From: DATJPD01 sp036394195
GTDB taxonomy: Bacteria; Pseudomonadota; Alphaproteobacteria; CACIAM-22H2
NCBI GenBank assembly: GCA_036394195.1
Contig: DASWFO010000056.1
Location: forward strand, 1-51,329
Direction of reading: 5' to 3'
DNA length: 51,329 nucleotides
Below are positions 32,026-42,333 of this stretch, one piece after another. The translations under genes and the position numbers were made by a program. Position 1 is the stretch's first letter, and each line of letters begins with the position of its first letter. Under the pieces are notes generated by a model that saw nothing but the letters and a program-made list of their open reading frames with translations, was not told the DNA's origin and did not search any database.

Positions 32026-33816
32026 TCAAAACTGATCTTCGGCGAAGCCCAGAACGCTGGCGGCTCCGTCGCGAACCGTGTGATGCAGCGACGGCGCCTG
32101 GTTGAGAATGTGATCGGCATAAAACCGTGCGACGGCGATCCTGGCCGTGAAAAAGCCCGAGTCTGCATCTTTGCGCCGCAATGCCAGCGCCGCCGCCAAC
32201 GCGCCGCGAGCGAGCAGATAACCGCCCGCGACCGTGCCGAAGAGGCGCAGGTAGGGCACCGCGGCGGCGGCCGCGGCGCGCGGATCGCTCTCGAGCAAGC
32301 CGACGAGGCTCGCGGTCGCCTGTTCGAGCGCGGCGCGACCGTCGGCGAGCCCGCGCCGCAGCAGCGGGAACGCATCGCCCTCGGCACCGGCCAGGACCGT
32401 GTCAAATCCGGCGATCTCGGTGAGAAACTCGCGGGCCGCGGCGCCGTTGTCACGTCCGAGCTTGCGGAAGACCAGGTCGTTGGCCTGGATGCCGTTGGTG
32501 CCCTCGTAGATCGGCGTGATGCGCGCGTCGCGATAATGCTGCGCCGCACCGGTCTCTTCGATGAAGCCCATCCCGCCGTGGACCTGGATCCCGAGCGAGG
32601 CCACCTCGACGCCGATATCGGTGCTCCACGCCTTGACCACCGGGGTCAGGAGATCGACCCGCGCCTGATGATGCTGGCGAGCCGCTTCGTCCGGATGGCG
32701 CCGGGCCAGATCGAGCGATGCGGCGGCCGTATAGGTCAAGGCGCGCGCCGCCTCGGTCAGAGCCCGCATGGTGAGCAGCATCCGCCGCACGTCGGGATGC
32801 CGGATGATCGGCACCGGCTGCGCGCCGCGCGTTCCAAGCTCCCGGCTCTGCAGCCGGGTGCGCGCATAGTCGCGGGCCTGCTGATAGGCGCGCTCGGCGA
32901 TGGCAACGCCCTGGAGCCCGACCTGGAGTCGCGCGTTGTTCATCATCGTGAACATGCAGGCGAGGCCCTCGTTCTCCTGGCCGATCAGGTAGCCAATCGC
33001 GCCGTCATGATCGCCATAGGCCATGACACAGGTCGGCGAGGCGCTGATGCCCAGCTTGTGCTCGAGCGAGACCACCCGGAGGTCATTGCGGGCGCCCAGC
33101 CGTCCGTCCGCCTCGACCAGGAATTTAGGGACAAGGAACAGGGAGATCCCCTTGCTGCCCGGCGGCGCATCCGGCAGGCGGGCGAGGACGAGATGGACGA
33201 TGTTCTCGGTCCAGTCGTGGTCACCATAGGTGATGAAGATCTTCTGCCCGGTAATCTTGTACCGGCCGCCGTCGCGCACGGCGCGGGTCCGCAATGCCCC
33301 CACATCCGAGCCCGCCTGCGGCTCGGTCAGGTTCATCGTCCCCATCCATTCGCCGGAGACGAGCTTGGGGAGATAGAGCCGCTTCTGCTCCTCCGTCCCA
33401 TGGGTCTGCAGCGCCTCGACGGCGGCGGTGGTCAGCAGGGGACCGAGCGTCCACGACAGGTTGGCGGACTGCCACATCTCCTGGACGGCCATGGTCACGA
33501 CCCACGGCAGGTCCTGCCCGCCGAACTCCGGCGCAAAGGGAAGGCCGTTCCAACCGCCGTCGACATAGGTCCGATAGGCGTCCTTGAAGCCCTCGGGTGT
33601 GCGGACGACACCGTTCTCGAGTGCTGAGCCGGCACGATCGCCCGGCGCATTCAGCGGCGCTAGAACCTCCGAGGCGAGCTTTCCGGCTTCCTCGAAGATC
33701 TGGGCCACGAGGTCCGGTGCCGCGCGGTCGCCGAAATGCGGTGCCACATCCGGCAAGCCGGCCACGGCGTCGAGTGCAAACATCATCTCGCGGGTGGGGG
33801 GCGTGTAGCCGGTCAT
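32026..33816 (-). CDS. Acyl-CoA dehydrogenase (DmdC-like, with C-terminal extension)
   Basis: The 596-residue FAD enzyme is longer than the usual 380-residue acyl-CoA dehydrogenase, and has the extra C-terminal helical domain seen in DmdC/AidB-type enzymes. Marks are MNLTEPQAGSDVG (about 135-148), KIFITYGDHDWTENIVHLVL, IQVHGGMGFIEETGAAQHYR, and ITPIYEGTNGIQANDL. It desaturates an acyl-CoA and passes electrons to electron transfer flavoprotein. It is followed on the minus strand's upstream side by the acyl-CoA ligase gene (25 bases), so activation and oxidation of one acid are probably linked. An inverted repeat GACGCG...CGCGTC (31990-32008) lies past its stop. Confidence 0.9.
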   Translation of the reverse strand: MTGYTPPTREMMFALDAVAGLPDVAPHFGDRAAPDLVAQIFEEAGKLASEVLAPLNAPGDRAGSALENGVVRTPEGFKDAYRTYVDGGWNGLPFAPEFGGQDLPWVVTMAVQEMWQSANLSWTLGPLLTTAAVEALQTHGTEEQKRLYLPKLVSGEWMGTMNLTEPQAGSDVGALRTRAVRDGGRYKITGQKIFITYGDHDWTENIVHLVLARLPDAPPGSKGISLFLVPKFLVEADGRLGARNDLRVVSLEHKLGISASPTCVMAYGDHDGAIGYLIGQENEGLACMFTMMNNARLQVGLQGVAIAERAYQQARDYARTRLQSRELGTRGAQPVPIIRHPDVRRMLLTMRALTEAARALTYTAAASLDLARRHPDEAARQHHQARVDLLTPVVKAWSTDIGVEVASLGIQVHGGMGFIEETGAAQHYRDARITPIYEGTNGIQANDLVFRKLGRDNGAAAREFLTEIAGFDTVLAGAEGDAFPLLRRGLADGRAALEQATASLVGLLESDPRAAAAAAVPYLRLFGTVAGGYLLARGALAAALALRRKDADSGFFTARIAVARFYADHILNQAPSLHHTVRDGAASVLGFAEDQF

Positions 33817-33841
33817 CGTTGCGCTCCGCCGCTCGCCAGGG

Positions 33842-35680
33842 TCAGAGCCTCAGCCGGACCACATCGGCCGGCGGCGGCTCTGCATAGAGCTTGTCGACCA
33901 GGGCCGCCCGGTTCGCCAGCACGGCGCGCTGGTTGATGTAACCCTTGTCGGTGATTTCGTTGGCGTCGATGGTCGGCGGCTCGGCGACGAGCAGGGCCCG
34001 GCCGATGCGCATCGAGCTGCCGCCGCCTTCGGTGGCCAGTCGTGCCAGGCCCGCGGCGAGCGCCTGGCGAACCGCCGGCTCGACGATCAATGTCCGGGCC
34101 GGGGCATCCGCCGGCACACGTGGGCAGAGGCTGCGGCAGCCGGCGAGGCTCGGAAACACCAGGGCGCCGACGTCGTCGCGATCATGGCCGGTAATGACGC
34201 AGTCTTCGATCACCGGCGCGCAGGCGGCGATGGCGGCGAGACGGACCGCGCCCACGTGAACCCAGGTGCCGGTGGACAGCTTGAAATTCTCGGCAATGCG
34301 GCCGTCGAACATGAGGCCCTTCGCGGGGTCGCCCGGATCGCAGAACGCCGCCGCATCGCCGGACCGATAGAACCCCTCTTCGTCAAAGGCCGCGGCCGTT
34401 GCGTCCGGACGACGCCAATAGCCCGGCGTCACATTGGGCCCGCGGACCCGGATCTCGTGCTTGTCGCCGACCGGCGCCAGCTTGATCTCGACACCGGGTG
34501 AGGGCAGGCCGATGCAGGCGGGATAACGATTGGGATAGTTGACGCTCGTCGCTTGCGGCGCGGTTTCCGTCGCACCCCAGGCGCATACCAGCGGCACCGG
34601 CTCGCCCGTGACCTGCTCGGCGAGCGCGCGGAGCCGGGCCTGCAGGCTGTCCGCCATGGCGGCGCCGGCGTAGAACACGAATTGCAGCTTGGCGAAGAAC
34701 CGCTCGCGAAGTGCCGCGTCACGCTCGAGATAATCGAGGAGCAGCGCGTACCCGCGCGGCACGTTCAGGTACATGGTCGGCGAGACGTCGCGCAGATTGG
34801 CGACGGTCTTGTCGATCAGGCCGGGCGCCGGCTTGCCGTCATCGACGTAGTAGGTGCCGCCGTGCCACGGCACGAGGTGGAAGTTGTGGTTGCCGGCGAA
34901 GGTGTGGCTCCACGGCAGCCAGTCGCACAGCACCGGCGCCTCGGCGTGCAAGAACGGCCATTGGAACGCGATCATCGCCTGGTTCGAGCACAACATCCGA
35001 TGCGTGTTGATGACGCCCTTCGGCATATCGGTCGAGCCGGACGTGAACAGGATCTTGGCGACCGTGTCGGGCCCGACGGTGCGTGACGCGGCCTCGACCG
35101 CCGCCGTCGGCGTGGTCCTGGTGAGGGCGGCGAATGGCGTCACGTCGGCGCCCGGCGGCAGATCGCCGGCCACAGTGACCTCCGCGTTGGCCGTGGCGAG
35201 CGCATCGCGCGCACCGGCATAGCGCGTTCCGTTATCGACGAAGATCAGGCCGGGGCGGATCAGATCGAGAATGTACTTGAGCTTGGTGAAGCCCTGACCC
35301 GGCCGGGCGTAGGCGGCGGAGACCGCCGTGAACGGGACGCCGACGATGAGGCAGCCGATGGACATCAGCGCGTGGTCGACGCCGTTCTCGGCGACGATCA
35401 TGACCGGGCGGTCGCGATCGAGCTTGCGGTCGAGGACGGCTTGACCGATCGCCCGTACCAGCCGGCCCATCTCGGCATAGGTGACCTTGCGCCACGCCCC
35501 GGAAGGATCGCGGCTCGCCATGTAGAGCCGGTCGGGAGTCTTCTCGGCCTGCCCCAGAAAGACGTCGCCCATCCGGGGCGGATACTCGGCGAGGCGATCT
35601 TGCGCCCGGAGCAGCATCGCGCCGTTGGGCCGGCGTACGACGGCCACCCGTGGCACCCCGAACTTGACCCAATTGGTCAT
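33842..35680 (-). CDS. Feruloyl-CoA synthase-like acyl-CoA ligase
   Basis: The 612-residue AMP-forming ligase has the phosphate loop ILFTSGSTDMPKGVINTHRM (about 210-229), the adenylation motif WGATETAPQ, and the domain-hinge region YRSGDAAAFCDPGDPAKGLM. The opening (VRRPNGAMLLRAQDRLAEYP) and overall sequence are close to feruloyl-CoA synthases, which activate ferulate and related hydroxycinnamates. No enoyl-CoA hydratase/aldolase (Ech) gene is present in the window, so the exact substrate is uncertain. It is upstream of the acyl-CoA dehydrogenase and 34 bases from the FAD-linked oxidase on the same strand. Confidence 0.85.
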   Translation of the reverse strand: MTNWVKFGVPRVAVVRRPNGAMLLRAQDRLAEYPPRMGDVFLGQAEKTPDRLYMASRDPSGAWRKVTYAEMGRLVRAIGQAVLDRKLDRDRPVMIVAENGVDHALMSIGCLIVGVPFTAVSAAYARPGQGFTKLKYILDLIRPGLIFVDNGTRYAGARDALATANAEVTVAGDLPPGADVTPFAALTRTTPTAAVEAASRTVGPDTVAKILFTSGSTDMPKGVINTHRMLCSNQAMIAFQWPFLHAEAPVLCDWLPWSHTFAGNHNFHLVPWHGGTYYVDDGKPAPGLIDKTVANLRDVSPTMYLNVPRGYALLLDYLERDAALRERFFAKLQFVFYAGAAMADSLQARLRALAEQVTGEPVPLVCAWGATETAPQATSVNYPNRYPACIGLPSPGVEIKLAPVGDKHEIRVRGPNVTPGYWRRPDATAAAFDEEGFYRSGDAAAFCDPGDPAKGLMFDGRIAENFKLSTGTWVHVGAVRLAAIAACAPVIEDCVITGHDRDDVGALVFPSLAGCRSLCPRVPADAPARTLIVEPAVRQALAAGLARLATEGGGSSMRIGRALLVAEPPTIDANEITDKGYINQRAVLANRAALVDKLYAEPPPADVVRLRL

Positions 35681-35714
35681 CGACGTCCCGTGGCGCAGCG
35701 ACCCGGACCTTCCG

Positions 35715-37166
35715 TCACGGCACCACTACCTTGCCCGGGTTCATGATGTTCTTCGGGTCGAGCGCACGCTTCAGCGTGCGCATGAGCTCGATCTCGACCG
35801 CGGACTTGTAATGCACGAGTTCGTCCAGCTTGCGGCGGCCGATGCCGTGTTCGGCCGAAATGCTGCCGTTCATCCGTTTCACGATGTCATGCACCAGCCG
35901 GTTGATCTCGCCCCAGCGTGCGATGAACGCGTCGCGCGCCGCACCCTGCCGCGGCTCGTTCGCCGGCTGGCTCAGATTGAAATGGATGTTGCCGTCGCCG
36001 ACATGCCCGAAGGCCACCGGGCGGCTGCCCGGAATGGCGCGCGCGCAGACCGCGGTCGCTTCGGCGATGAAGTCGGCCACGGATGAGACCGGGACGGATA
36101 CGTCGTGTTTGATGCTGCCGCCTTCGGGCTTTTGCGCCTCGGTGATGCTGTCGCGCAGGCGCCACATCGCCTTCGATTGCTGCGCGCTGGCAGCGAGGGT
36201 CGCGTCGAATGCAAGGCCCGCTTCCATCGCGTCGGCGAGCGTCTCTTCGAGCGCCGTGCGCAGGCTGCCCCCGCTGTCGCCCGACGAACCGTCGGTGAGG
36301 ACATACCACTCAAAACGGTTGGCGAGCGGATCCGCGCTGCCCGGGATATGGGCGAAGACCATGTCGAGAGCCGTGCGCGAGATCAGCTCGAACGCCGTCA
36401 CCGCATCTCCGGTGCCGTTGCGGATGCGCGCCAGGAGCTCGATCGCCGCCGCGGGATCGCGCACCGCGACAAACGCGGTCTCCACCTCGCGCGGTCGCGG
36501 AAAGAGCTTGAGCACGGCGGCGGTGATGATGCCGAGCGTGCCTTCGGCGCCGAGGAACAGCTGCTTCAGGTCGTAGCCGGTGTTGTCCTTGCGCAGGCCG
36601 CGCAGGCTGTCGAGCACGCGGCCGTCGGGCAGCACGACCTCGAGCCCCAGGACGAGATCCCGGGCCATGCCGTAGCGGAGCACCTGGACGCCGCCGGCAT
36701 TGGTCGAGAGATTGCCTCCGATCTGGCAGGTGCCCTCGGCGCCGAGGCTCAAGGGGAAGAGACGGTCCGCATCCTCGGCCGTCTTCTGGATGTTGGCGAG
36801 AATGCAGCCGGCCTCGACGGTGATTGTGTAGTTGAGGGGATCGAGCGCGCGGATGCGATTCATCCGCGACATCGACAGCAGGATCTCGTGGCCGCCCTCG
36901 AATGGGGTGGCGCCCCCCATCATGCCGGTATTGCCGCCCTGCGGCACGATCGGCGTTCCCATCTCGGCGCAGATCGCGACCACCGCGGCGGCTTCGGCGG
37001 TGGACGCGGGCCGCACCATCATCGCGGTGCGGCCGCGATACAGGCCGCGCTCTTCGAGCAGGTGCGGCGCGAGCTCAGCCGGATCGGTGGTCCAGCCCTT
37101 CGGGCCCACGACCGCCTGCACGCGCTCGATGGCCGTCGCCTGCCGGGCAGAGATGCTGGTTGCCAT
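35715..37166 (-). CDS. FAD-linked oxidase (D-lactate/D-2-hydroxyglutarate dehydrogenase type)
   Basis: The 483-residue enzyme has a PCMH FAD-binding domain (about 45-225, with IVPQGGNTGMMGGATPFEGG and AEGTCQIGGNLSTNAGGVQV) and a FAD-oxidase C-terminal domain ending SAEHGIGRRKLDELVHYKS and LDPKNIMNPGKVV. GHVGDGNIHFNL is the metal site region. The family oxidises D-2-hydroxy acids such as D-lactate, glycolate or D-2-hydroxyglutarate. It is the first gene of the three-gene minus-strand set with the ligase and dehydrogenase. Confidence 0.88.
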   Translation of the reverse strand: MATSISARQATAIERVQAVVGPKGWTTDPAELAPHLLEERGLYRGRTAMMVRPASTAEAAAVVAICAEMGTPIVPQGGNTGMMGGATPFEGGHEILLSMSRMNRIRALDPLNYTITVEAGCILANIQKTAEDADRLFPLSLGAEGTCQIGGNLSTNAGGVQVLRYGMARDLVLGLEVVLPDGRVLDSLRGLRKDNTGYDLKQLFLGAEGTLGIITAAVLKLFPRPREVETAFVAVRDPAAAIELLARIRNGTGDAVTAFELISRTALDMVFAHIPGSADPLANRFEWYVLTDGSSGDSGGSLRTALEETLADAMEAGLAFDATLAASAQQSKAMWRLRDSITEAQKPEGGSIKHDVSVPVSSVADFIAEATAVCARAIPGSRPVAFGHVGDGNIHFNLSQPANEPRQGAARDAFIARWGEINRLVHDIVKRMNGSISAEHGIGRRKLDELVHYKSAVEIELMRTLKRALDPKNIMNPGKVVVP

Positions 37167-37216
37167 ACGTCAAAGACGTATCGCACGCATCGGGCGGGGG
37201 CAAGTCGCTGCCGCCT

Positions 37217-39685
37217 TCAGGCGACCGCGATGGTATCCACCCGCGTCACCGGGAAGCGCAAGGTGACCGTGGTTCCCACCCCGACCGCACTCTCGATGTC
37301 GAGCGTCGCGCCATGCAGCTCGGTCAGGCGCTTGGCCAGCGGCAAGCCGAGCCCGGTGCCGGACTGCTCGCGGGTCATCAGGTTTTGCACCTGGCCGAAC
37401 GCGGTCAGCGCCTTTTCTATGTTTTCGGGTGCGATGCCGATGCCGTTATCGATGACCTGGATGATGAGGCGGTCCGGGCCGTCCCGGCGGGCGGCAATCG
37501 CCACCTGACCACCCTCCGGCGTGAACTTCACGGCGTTCGACAGCAGGTTCAGGAGAATCTGCATCAGCTTGCGCTCATCCGCTTCGATAATCGGCAGGCC
37601 CCGGTCGATCCGCTCATCCAGTGCCAAACGGCGTTTGGTCGCGCGCTCCTTGATCATGCGCACGGACCGCTCGATGACGTCCGCGACGTCGACCGGTCCC
37701 GTCAGCAGCTCCATCTTGCCAGCCTCGGCTTTGGACAGATCGAGAAGGTCGTTCAGGAGATCGAGGAGGTGACGCGCGGCTTCGTGCACGTTGTCGGCGT
37801 AGCTCACGATCTTGGCGGTGTCGAGACGATGGGTCTGCGTCTTGAGGATCTCGGCGAATCCGATCACCACGTTGAGCGGTGTTCTGAGCTCGTGGCTCAT
37901 CATCGCCAGGAAATCCGATTTGGCGCGGCTGGCGCTGATGGCGTCGGAGCGCGCCGCGATCAGCTCCGCCTCGCGCTGCTTGAGCGTCGTGATGTCGGTG
38001 CGGATGGCGACCACGCCGCCCTCGCGCGTGCGGCGCTCGCGCAAGCGCGTCCACGTGCCGTTTGCAAAATGCTGCTCGATGGACTCGCCATTCGCCTTCT
38101 GGTGCTGGGCGACGCGGTCGCGGATGATTTCGTCCTCGTGGCCGGCAGCCTCGGCGACCAGGCCCGCCCGGATGCGTTTTTCGATCAGCTCGGCGAAGCT
38201 GATGCCGGGACCGATGAAGCGGCTCTGTTCCGGAATCATGCGCTTGATGGCGGCGTTGAACAGGACCAGCCGGTCTTGGGCATCCCAAAGCAGAATTCCG
38301 TCGTCGAGGCTCTCGATAGCATCCACGAGCAACGCATGGGCGCGGAACGCCCTTTGCTCGCTGTCCTGCAGAGCCGCCATGGCCTGCTTCAGATCGGTGA
38401 CGTCGGTCCGCAGGATCACAACGCCGCCGTCGCTCGTCGGGAACTCGCGTATGTGCATCCAGCGGCCATGGACCAGGCGTTCGAGCACGGTGCCGTAGTT
38501 CTTGCGATGCGCCTCCAGGCGGTCGCGGACGATATCTTCGACATCGGGTCCGGGCCGGCCCATCAGGCCGGTTTTGGCGCCCACCCGGAGAAGGTCAATG
38601 AAGCGGACCCCTGGCTCCGCGGCTGCGGCAAAGTCGGGATGCCAGTTGCGGGCGACGTCATTGATGAGGACGAGGCGGTCATCGGCGTCATACAAGATGA
38701 AGTGGTCGCGGATGCTCTGCACGGCATCGGTGAGACGGGCGCGGGCCCGTGACGCTTCTGCTTCGCTCTGCCGGAGCGCTGTCAGCGCGTTCTCCCGTTC
38801 CGCCAGGGCGGCGGCGAGGGCAAGGCTGGACAGGGCCAGCGCGCCGACGAAGACCTGGAGGATCAACAATCCTTCGGCCGAGCCGGTCAGGATGAAGAGG
38901 TCGGGATTGTGCGAGGCGGCCCAGATCGGCAGGACGGTCGACAGCAAAACCGCCGCCGTGGCGCCACGCATGCCAAACCGCATCGCGGCGAACAGCACCA
39001 CCGGGAAGACGGCATAGGCGAGCACCGGCCGGATCGCGCTGCCGCTGAAGCCGAACGCAAAGATGTTGGTTGCGATCACGATCGCGCCGATGGCCACGCC
39101 CTCCGCGACCCTCCGCCAGGACACCCGTCGCCCGGCGGCTGTCGGCATCCAGGCGAGCAGAAACGGGGTGAGCACCAGGATGCTGAGGCCATCGCCCAGC
39201 CACCATGCGGTCCAGATGGCCGGGAAATCGGACCAAGGCGCCAAGTCCGCGATGCACACCTGCAGCGCACCGTTGGTGGCCGCCAGCAGCGGTGCGGCGA
39301 GGACTCCGACCACCACCAACCGCAGCAGGTCGGTGAGATGCCCGAGTCGTTTGTCGAATCCCAGCGACGTGAGCATCGCGGCGGCGGCAACGCCTTCGAG
39401 CGTGTCACCCGAGGCGATGGCCGCGGCGCTGGCAAACGACGCGTCGGTCGCGAGGTTGGCCAGCAGCGCGCCGAGGAACACGCCGGGCCATAACCGGCGG
39501 CCGAAATACAGCAGCATGGCCAGCGAGATGCCGCTGGGCGGCCAGATCGCCGTCACGTTCTCTTGAACCGTCGCCCAGGTCAGTCCGAACCGAGCCGACA
39601 CGTAGTACAGCGCTGCCAGGCCGCCGACGGCGGCTACATACCGGAGTGTCGTTGTTCGCTGCTTATTCATCGGCTGGCGAGCCAA
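37217..39685 (-). CDS. MASE1 sensor histidine kinase with PAS domains
   Basis: The 822-residue protein starts with a MASE1 membrane sensor domain of about eight helices (15-300, with TAIWPPSGISLAMLLYFGRR), followed by a coil and two related PAS-type domains (about 320-440 and 450-560). The kinase core follows: phospho-acceptor His near 597 in FLAMMSHELRTPLNVVIGFA, N box LLNLLSNAVKFTPEGG, G1 DNGIGIAPENI, and G2 GTGLGLPLAKRL. There is no receiver domain and no response regulator nearby, so its partner is elsewhere. It resembles the kinase at 39808-42333 over the PAS and kinase parts. Confidence 0.9.
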   Translation of the reverse strand: MARQPMNKQRTTTLRYVAAVGGLAALYYVSARFGLTWATVQENVTAIWPPSGISLAMLLYFGRRLWPGVFLGALLANLATDASFASAAAIASGDTLEGVAAAAMLTSLGFDKRLGHLTDLLRLVVVGVLAAPLLAATNGALQVCIADLAPWSDFPAIWTAWWLGDGLSILVLTPFLLAWMPTAAGRRVSWRRVAEGVAIGAIVIATNIFAFGFSGSAIRPVLAYAVFPVVLFAAMRFGMRGATAAVLLSTVLPIWAASHNPDLFILTGSAEGLLILQVFVGALALSSLALAAALAERENALTALRQSEAEASRARARLTDAVQSIRDHFILYDADDRLVLINDVARNWHPDFAAAAEPGVRFIDLLRVGAKTGLMGRPGPDVEDIVRDRLEAHRKNYGTVLERLVHGRWMHIREFPTSDGGVVILRTDVTDLKQAMAALQDSEQRAFRAHALLVDAIESLDDGILLWDAQDRLVLFNAAIKRMIPEQSRFIGPGISFAELIEKRIRAGLVAEAAGHEDEIIRDRVAQHQKANGESIEQHFANGTWTRLRERRTREGGVVAIRTDITTLKQREAELIAARSDAISASRAKSDFLAMMSHELRTPLNVVIGFAEILKTQTHRLDTAKIVSYADNVHEAARHLLDLLNDLLDLSKAEAGKMELLTGPVDVADVIERSVRMIKERATKRRLALDERIDRGLPIIEADERKLMQILLNLLSNAVKFTPEGGQVAIAARRDGPDRLIIQVIDNGIGIAPENIEKALTAFGQVQNLMTREQSGTGLGLPLAKRLTELHGATLDIESAVGVGTTVTLRFPVTRVDTIAVA

Positions 39686-39807
39686 GGTGCCGAGGGTACC
39701 AAAGGTTGTGCGCGCCCCATTCGACTCCCATCGGCATACCAGAATTGGAGCCTAGAGAGAATTGGTTAAGCTTTTGGGAACGCGAGCGGGCGGATCGAGC
39801 CTAGGGC

Positions 39808-42333
39808 CTACGCTGCGATCCGCTCCGCGACGGGAAATCGTATGGTGACCACCGTTCCGACGCCCACCTCGCTCGTGAGGTCGAACACGGCGCCGTGAAG
39901 CTCGGCCAAACGTTTGGCCAAGGGCAGGCCGAGGCCGGTGCCGGCATGCTGACGGGTGAACAGGTTGTCGACCTGCCCGAACGGAGACAAGACTTTCGCG
40001 ATGTTCTCGGCCGCGATCCCGACCCCGGTGTCGGCGATCCGGATGACGAGCCAATCGGAACTCTTGAACGCCGACATCGTCACCCGGCCGTTCTCCGGCG
40101 TGAACTTCACCGCGTTGGACAGGACGTTGAGCAGGATCTGCATCACCTTTCGTTCGTCCGCCCACAGCTCCGGCAGACCCGGCACGATCTCGCTCATCAA
40201 TTGGACGTTCTGGCGGACGGCGCGCTCCCTGACCATGCGCACGCAGCGGTCGACGATCTCCGTCACGTCCATCGGGGCGCGATAGAGCTCCATCTTGCCG
40301 GCCTCGGCCTTCGACAGGTCGAGAACGTCATTGATCAGCGTGAGCAGGTGCGTTCCGGACGAATGGATGTCGCCGACGTATTCGGTGATCTTTTCGGGTC
40401 GAAGCTTCGCCGCGTGATCGCGCAGGATCTCCGCAAACCCCAGAACAGCGTTCAACGGCGTGCGCAGCTCGTGGCTCATCATGGCCAGGAACTCGGATTT
40501 CGCCCGGTTCGCCTGATCCGCCAAAAGGCGGGCCTCCTCGAGGCGCAGATTGGCCTCCTTCAGGACGGTCACGTCGGTGCGCAGCACGACAACGCCGCCG
40601 TCGCTGGTGGGATATTCGGTGATCTGATACCAGCGGCCGTCGACGCGCCGTTCGATCGGCTGCCCATACGCCTTGCGATGAACGGCCATACGCCTGTTGA
40701 CCATGGTCTCGATGTCGTCGCCGCCCCCGACGATCCGCCCGGTCTTGGCGGCAACGCGGAGAAGCTCCTCGAACGTCACGCCGGGCACGGCCGCGGCGGC
40801 GAAGTCCGGATGCCAGTCGCGCGCATTGCGGTTCACCAGCACAAGGCGGTCTTCGGCGTCGTAGAGGACGAAGCCGCCGTTGATGCTTTCGATGGCGTCC
40901 GTCAGCAGAACCTTGGAGCGCGCCGCTTCGGCCTCGCTGCGCTTCAGTGCAATCTCCGTCTCCTTGCGGTCGGTAATGTCGATCATCAGCCCGTCCCAAA
41001 CCACGTCGCCGGTGGGCAGGCGGCTCGGCGTCGATGTGGTCTGAACCCAGCGCGTCACGCCGTCAGCTCCGATGATCCGTTGCTCCACCATGAGCGTGGA
41101 TATGGACGCCGCAGACTCGGCCAGCGCCGCCTCGAACCGCTCCTGGTCTTCGGGATGAATCCGGTCGATCAAGAGCGACGGATTCCGCATCATGGCTTCA
41201 GCAGGATAACCGAACACTTTTTGCGCATTGCTGCTGAGGTAGTTATAGGTGATCGTGCCGTCGGCTTTGAGCGCGCGCTGGAAGACCACGCCCGGCACGT
41301 TCGCCACCAGCCGGCGAAAGCGGCCCTCGGCCTCGCGCACAAGACGCTCGGCGGCCTCGCGGCGGCCGGCGCTCCGGAACATCAGGATCGTGAAAACGGC
41401 GAGAAGGGCCGAGCAGCCGAGCCAGACGGCAATATAGACGCGCACGTCGGCGGACCAGGATGCCAGCGCGTCATCGAGCGCGATCCCGATGGTGACCACA
41501 AGCGGCAGATCCGTCACGGCCCGATACGCGAAGATCCTGTCGATTCCGTCGCTGACCGTATTGGCACGAAAAGTCCCGGTCGGCGATTGCGGCAGATAGC
41601 GGTTGAAGAGCGGGCCTTCCGGGATGCGCTCGCCGATATGGTTCTCGGCCGGCTCGCGCACGAGCATGACACGGTCATTGCGCAACAACGTGACAATCGC
41701 CCGGTCGCCGACCTGCAGGGAGCGGAAGAAATCGGCGAAGAAGCGCAGCGGGACCGCCGCCACGAGCACCCCGGCGAAGTTCCCCCGCCCGTCCTTGAGG
41801 CGACGAGAGACCGGGATCATCCATTCTCCGGTGACAATGCTGCGAATCGGCGTGCCGATATAGGTCCCTTTGGCCGGATCGTCCCGGTGAACGCGGAAAT
41901 AGTCGCTGCGCGATGTATCGTTCATCGGCGATCGCGACAGCAGCGTGATCAGCGTCATGCGCCCGTCCCGGTCGCGCAGGCTGAGGCTGTGGATGACGCG
42001 CTGGTCTTCGGCGTTGCGCTCGAGGATCGCACGGGCCGTCGCGGTATCGATATCCCCGCGGACGGCACCGACTTCCAATTCCCGCTGCGTGGATCGAAGC
42101 ACGTTGTCCACCGTCTCGAACACCGAACGCGTATGGGCATCGAGGGCCAGCGCCAGCTTGGTCGCCGAGGTCTGCGTGGCCTCGACGATCCGCTCACGCT
42201 CCAACCAGAGATTCGCGGCGAGCGTGAAGGCAAGGGCGGCAACCGCGGCTGCGCCAAAGGCGATCCAACTCAGCCGAGTCCGGCCGAGCGATGCGGCGGG
42301 TGCGGTGGGCACCAACGGTGTGGCGATTTGCAT
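39808..42333 (-). CDS. Sensor histidine kinase with extracytoplasmic Cache domain and PAS domains
   Basis: The 841-residue protein has a membrane helix at about 25-45, a large periplasmic Cache-like domain (50-285, with SRSPMNDTSRSDYFRVHRDD), and a second helix near 300. Next come a PAS domain with PAC motif (about 335-450), a PAS-like domain (460-580), and the kinase core with FLAMMSHELRTPLNAVLGFA, LLNVLSNAVKFTPENG, DTGVGIAAENI and GTGLGLPLAKRL. No receiver domain. It shares the last 380 residues with the neighbouring kinase, so the pair arose by duplication with swapping of the sensor end. Ligand unknown; such Cache domains sense small organic molecules. Confidence 0.9.
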   Translation of the reverse strand: MQIATPLVPTAPAASLGRTRLSWIAFGAAAVAALAFTLAANLWLERERIVEATQTSATKLALALDAHTRSVFETVDNVLRSTQRELEVGAVRGDIDTATARAILERNAEDQRVIHSLSLRDRDGRMTLITLLSRSPMNDTSRSDYFRVHRDDPAKGTYIGTPIRSIVTGEWMIPVSRRLKDGRGNFAGVLVAAVPLRFFADFFRSLQVGDRAIVTLLRNDRVMLVREPAENHIGERIPEGPLFNRYLPQSPTGTFRANTVSDGIDRIFAYRAVTDLPLVVTIGIALDDALASWSADVRVYIAVWLGCSALLAVFTILMFRSAGRREAAERLVREAEGRFRRLVANVPGVVFQRALKADGTITYNYLSSNAQKVFGYPAEAMMRNPSLLIDRIHPEDQERFEAALAESAASISTLMVEQRIIGADGVTRWVQTTSTPSRLPTGDVVWDGLMIDITDRKETEIALKRSEAEAARSKVLLTDAIESINGGFVLYDAEDRLVLVNRNARDWHPDFAAAAVPGVTFEELLRVAAKTGRIVGGGDDIETMVNRRMAVHRKAYGQPIERRVDGRWYQITEYPTSDGGVVVLRTDVTVLKEANLRLEEARLLADQANRAKSEFLAMMSHELRTPLNAVLGFAEILRDHAAKLRPEKITEYVGDIHSSGTHLLTLINDVLDLSKAEAGKMELYRAPMDVTEIVDRCVRMVRERAVRQNVQLMSEIVPGLPELWADERKVMQILLNVLSNAVKFTPENGRVTMSAFKSSDWLVIRIADTGVGIAAENIAKVLSPFGQVDNLFTRQHAGTGLGLPLAKRLAELHGAVFDLTSEVGVGTVVTIRFPVAERIAA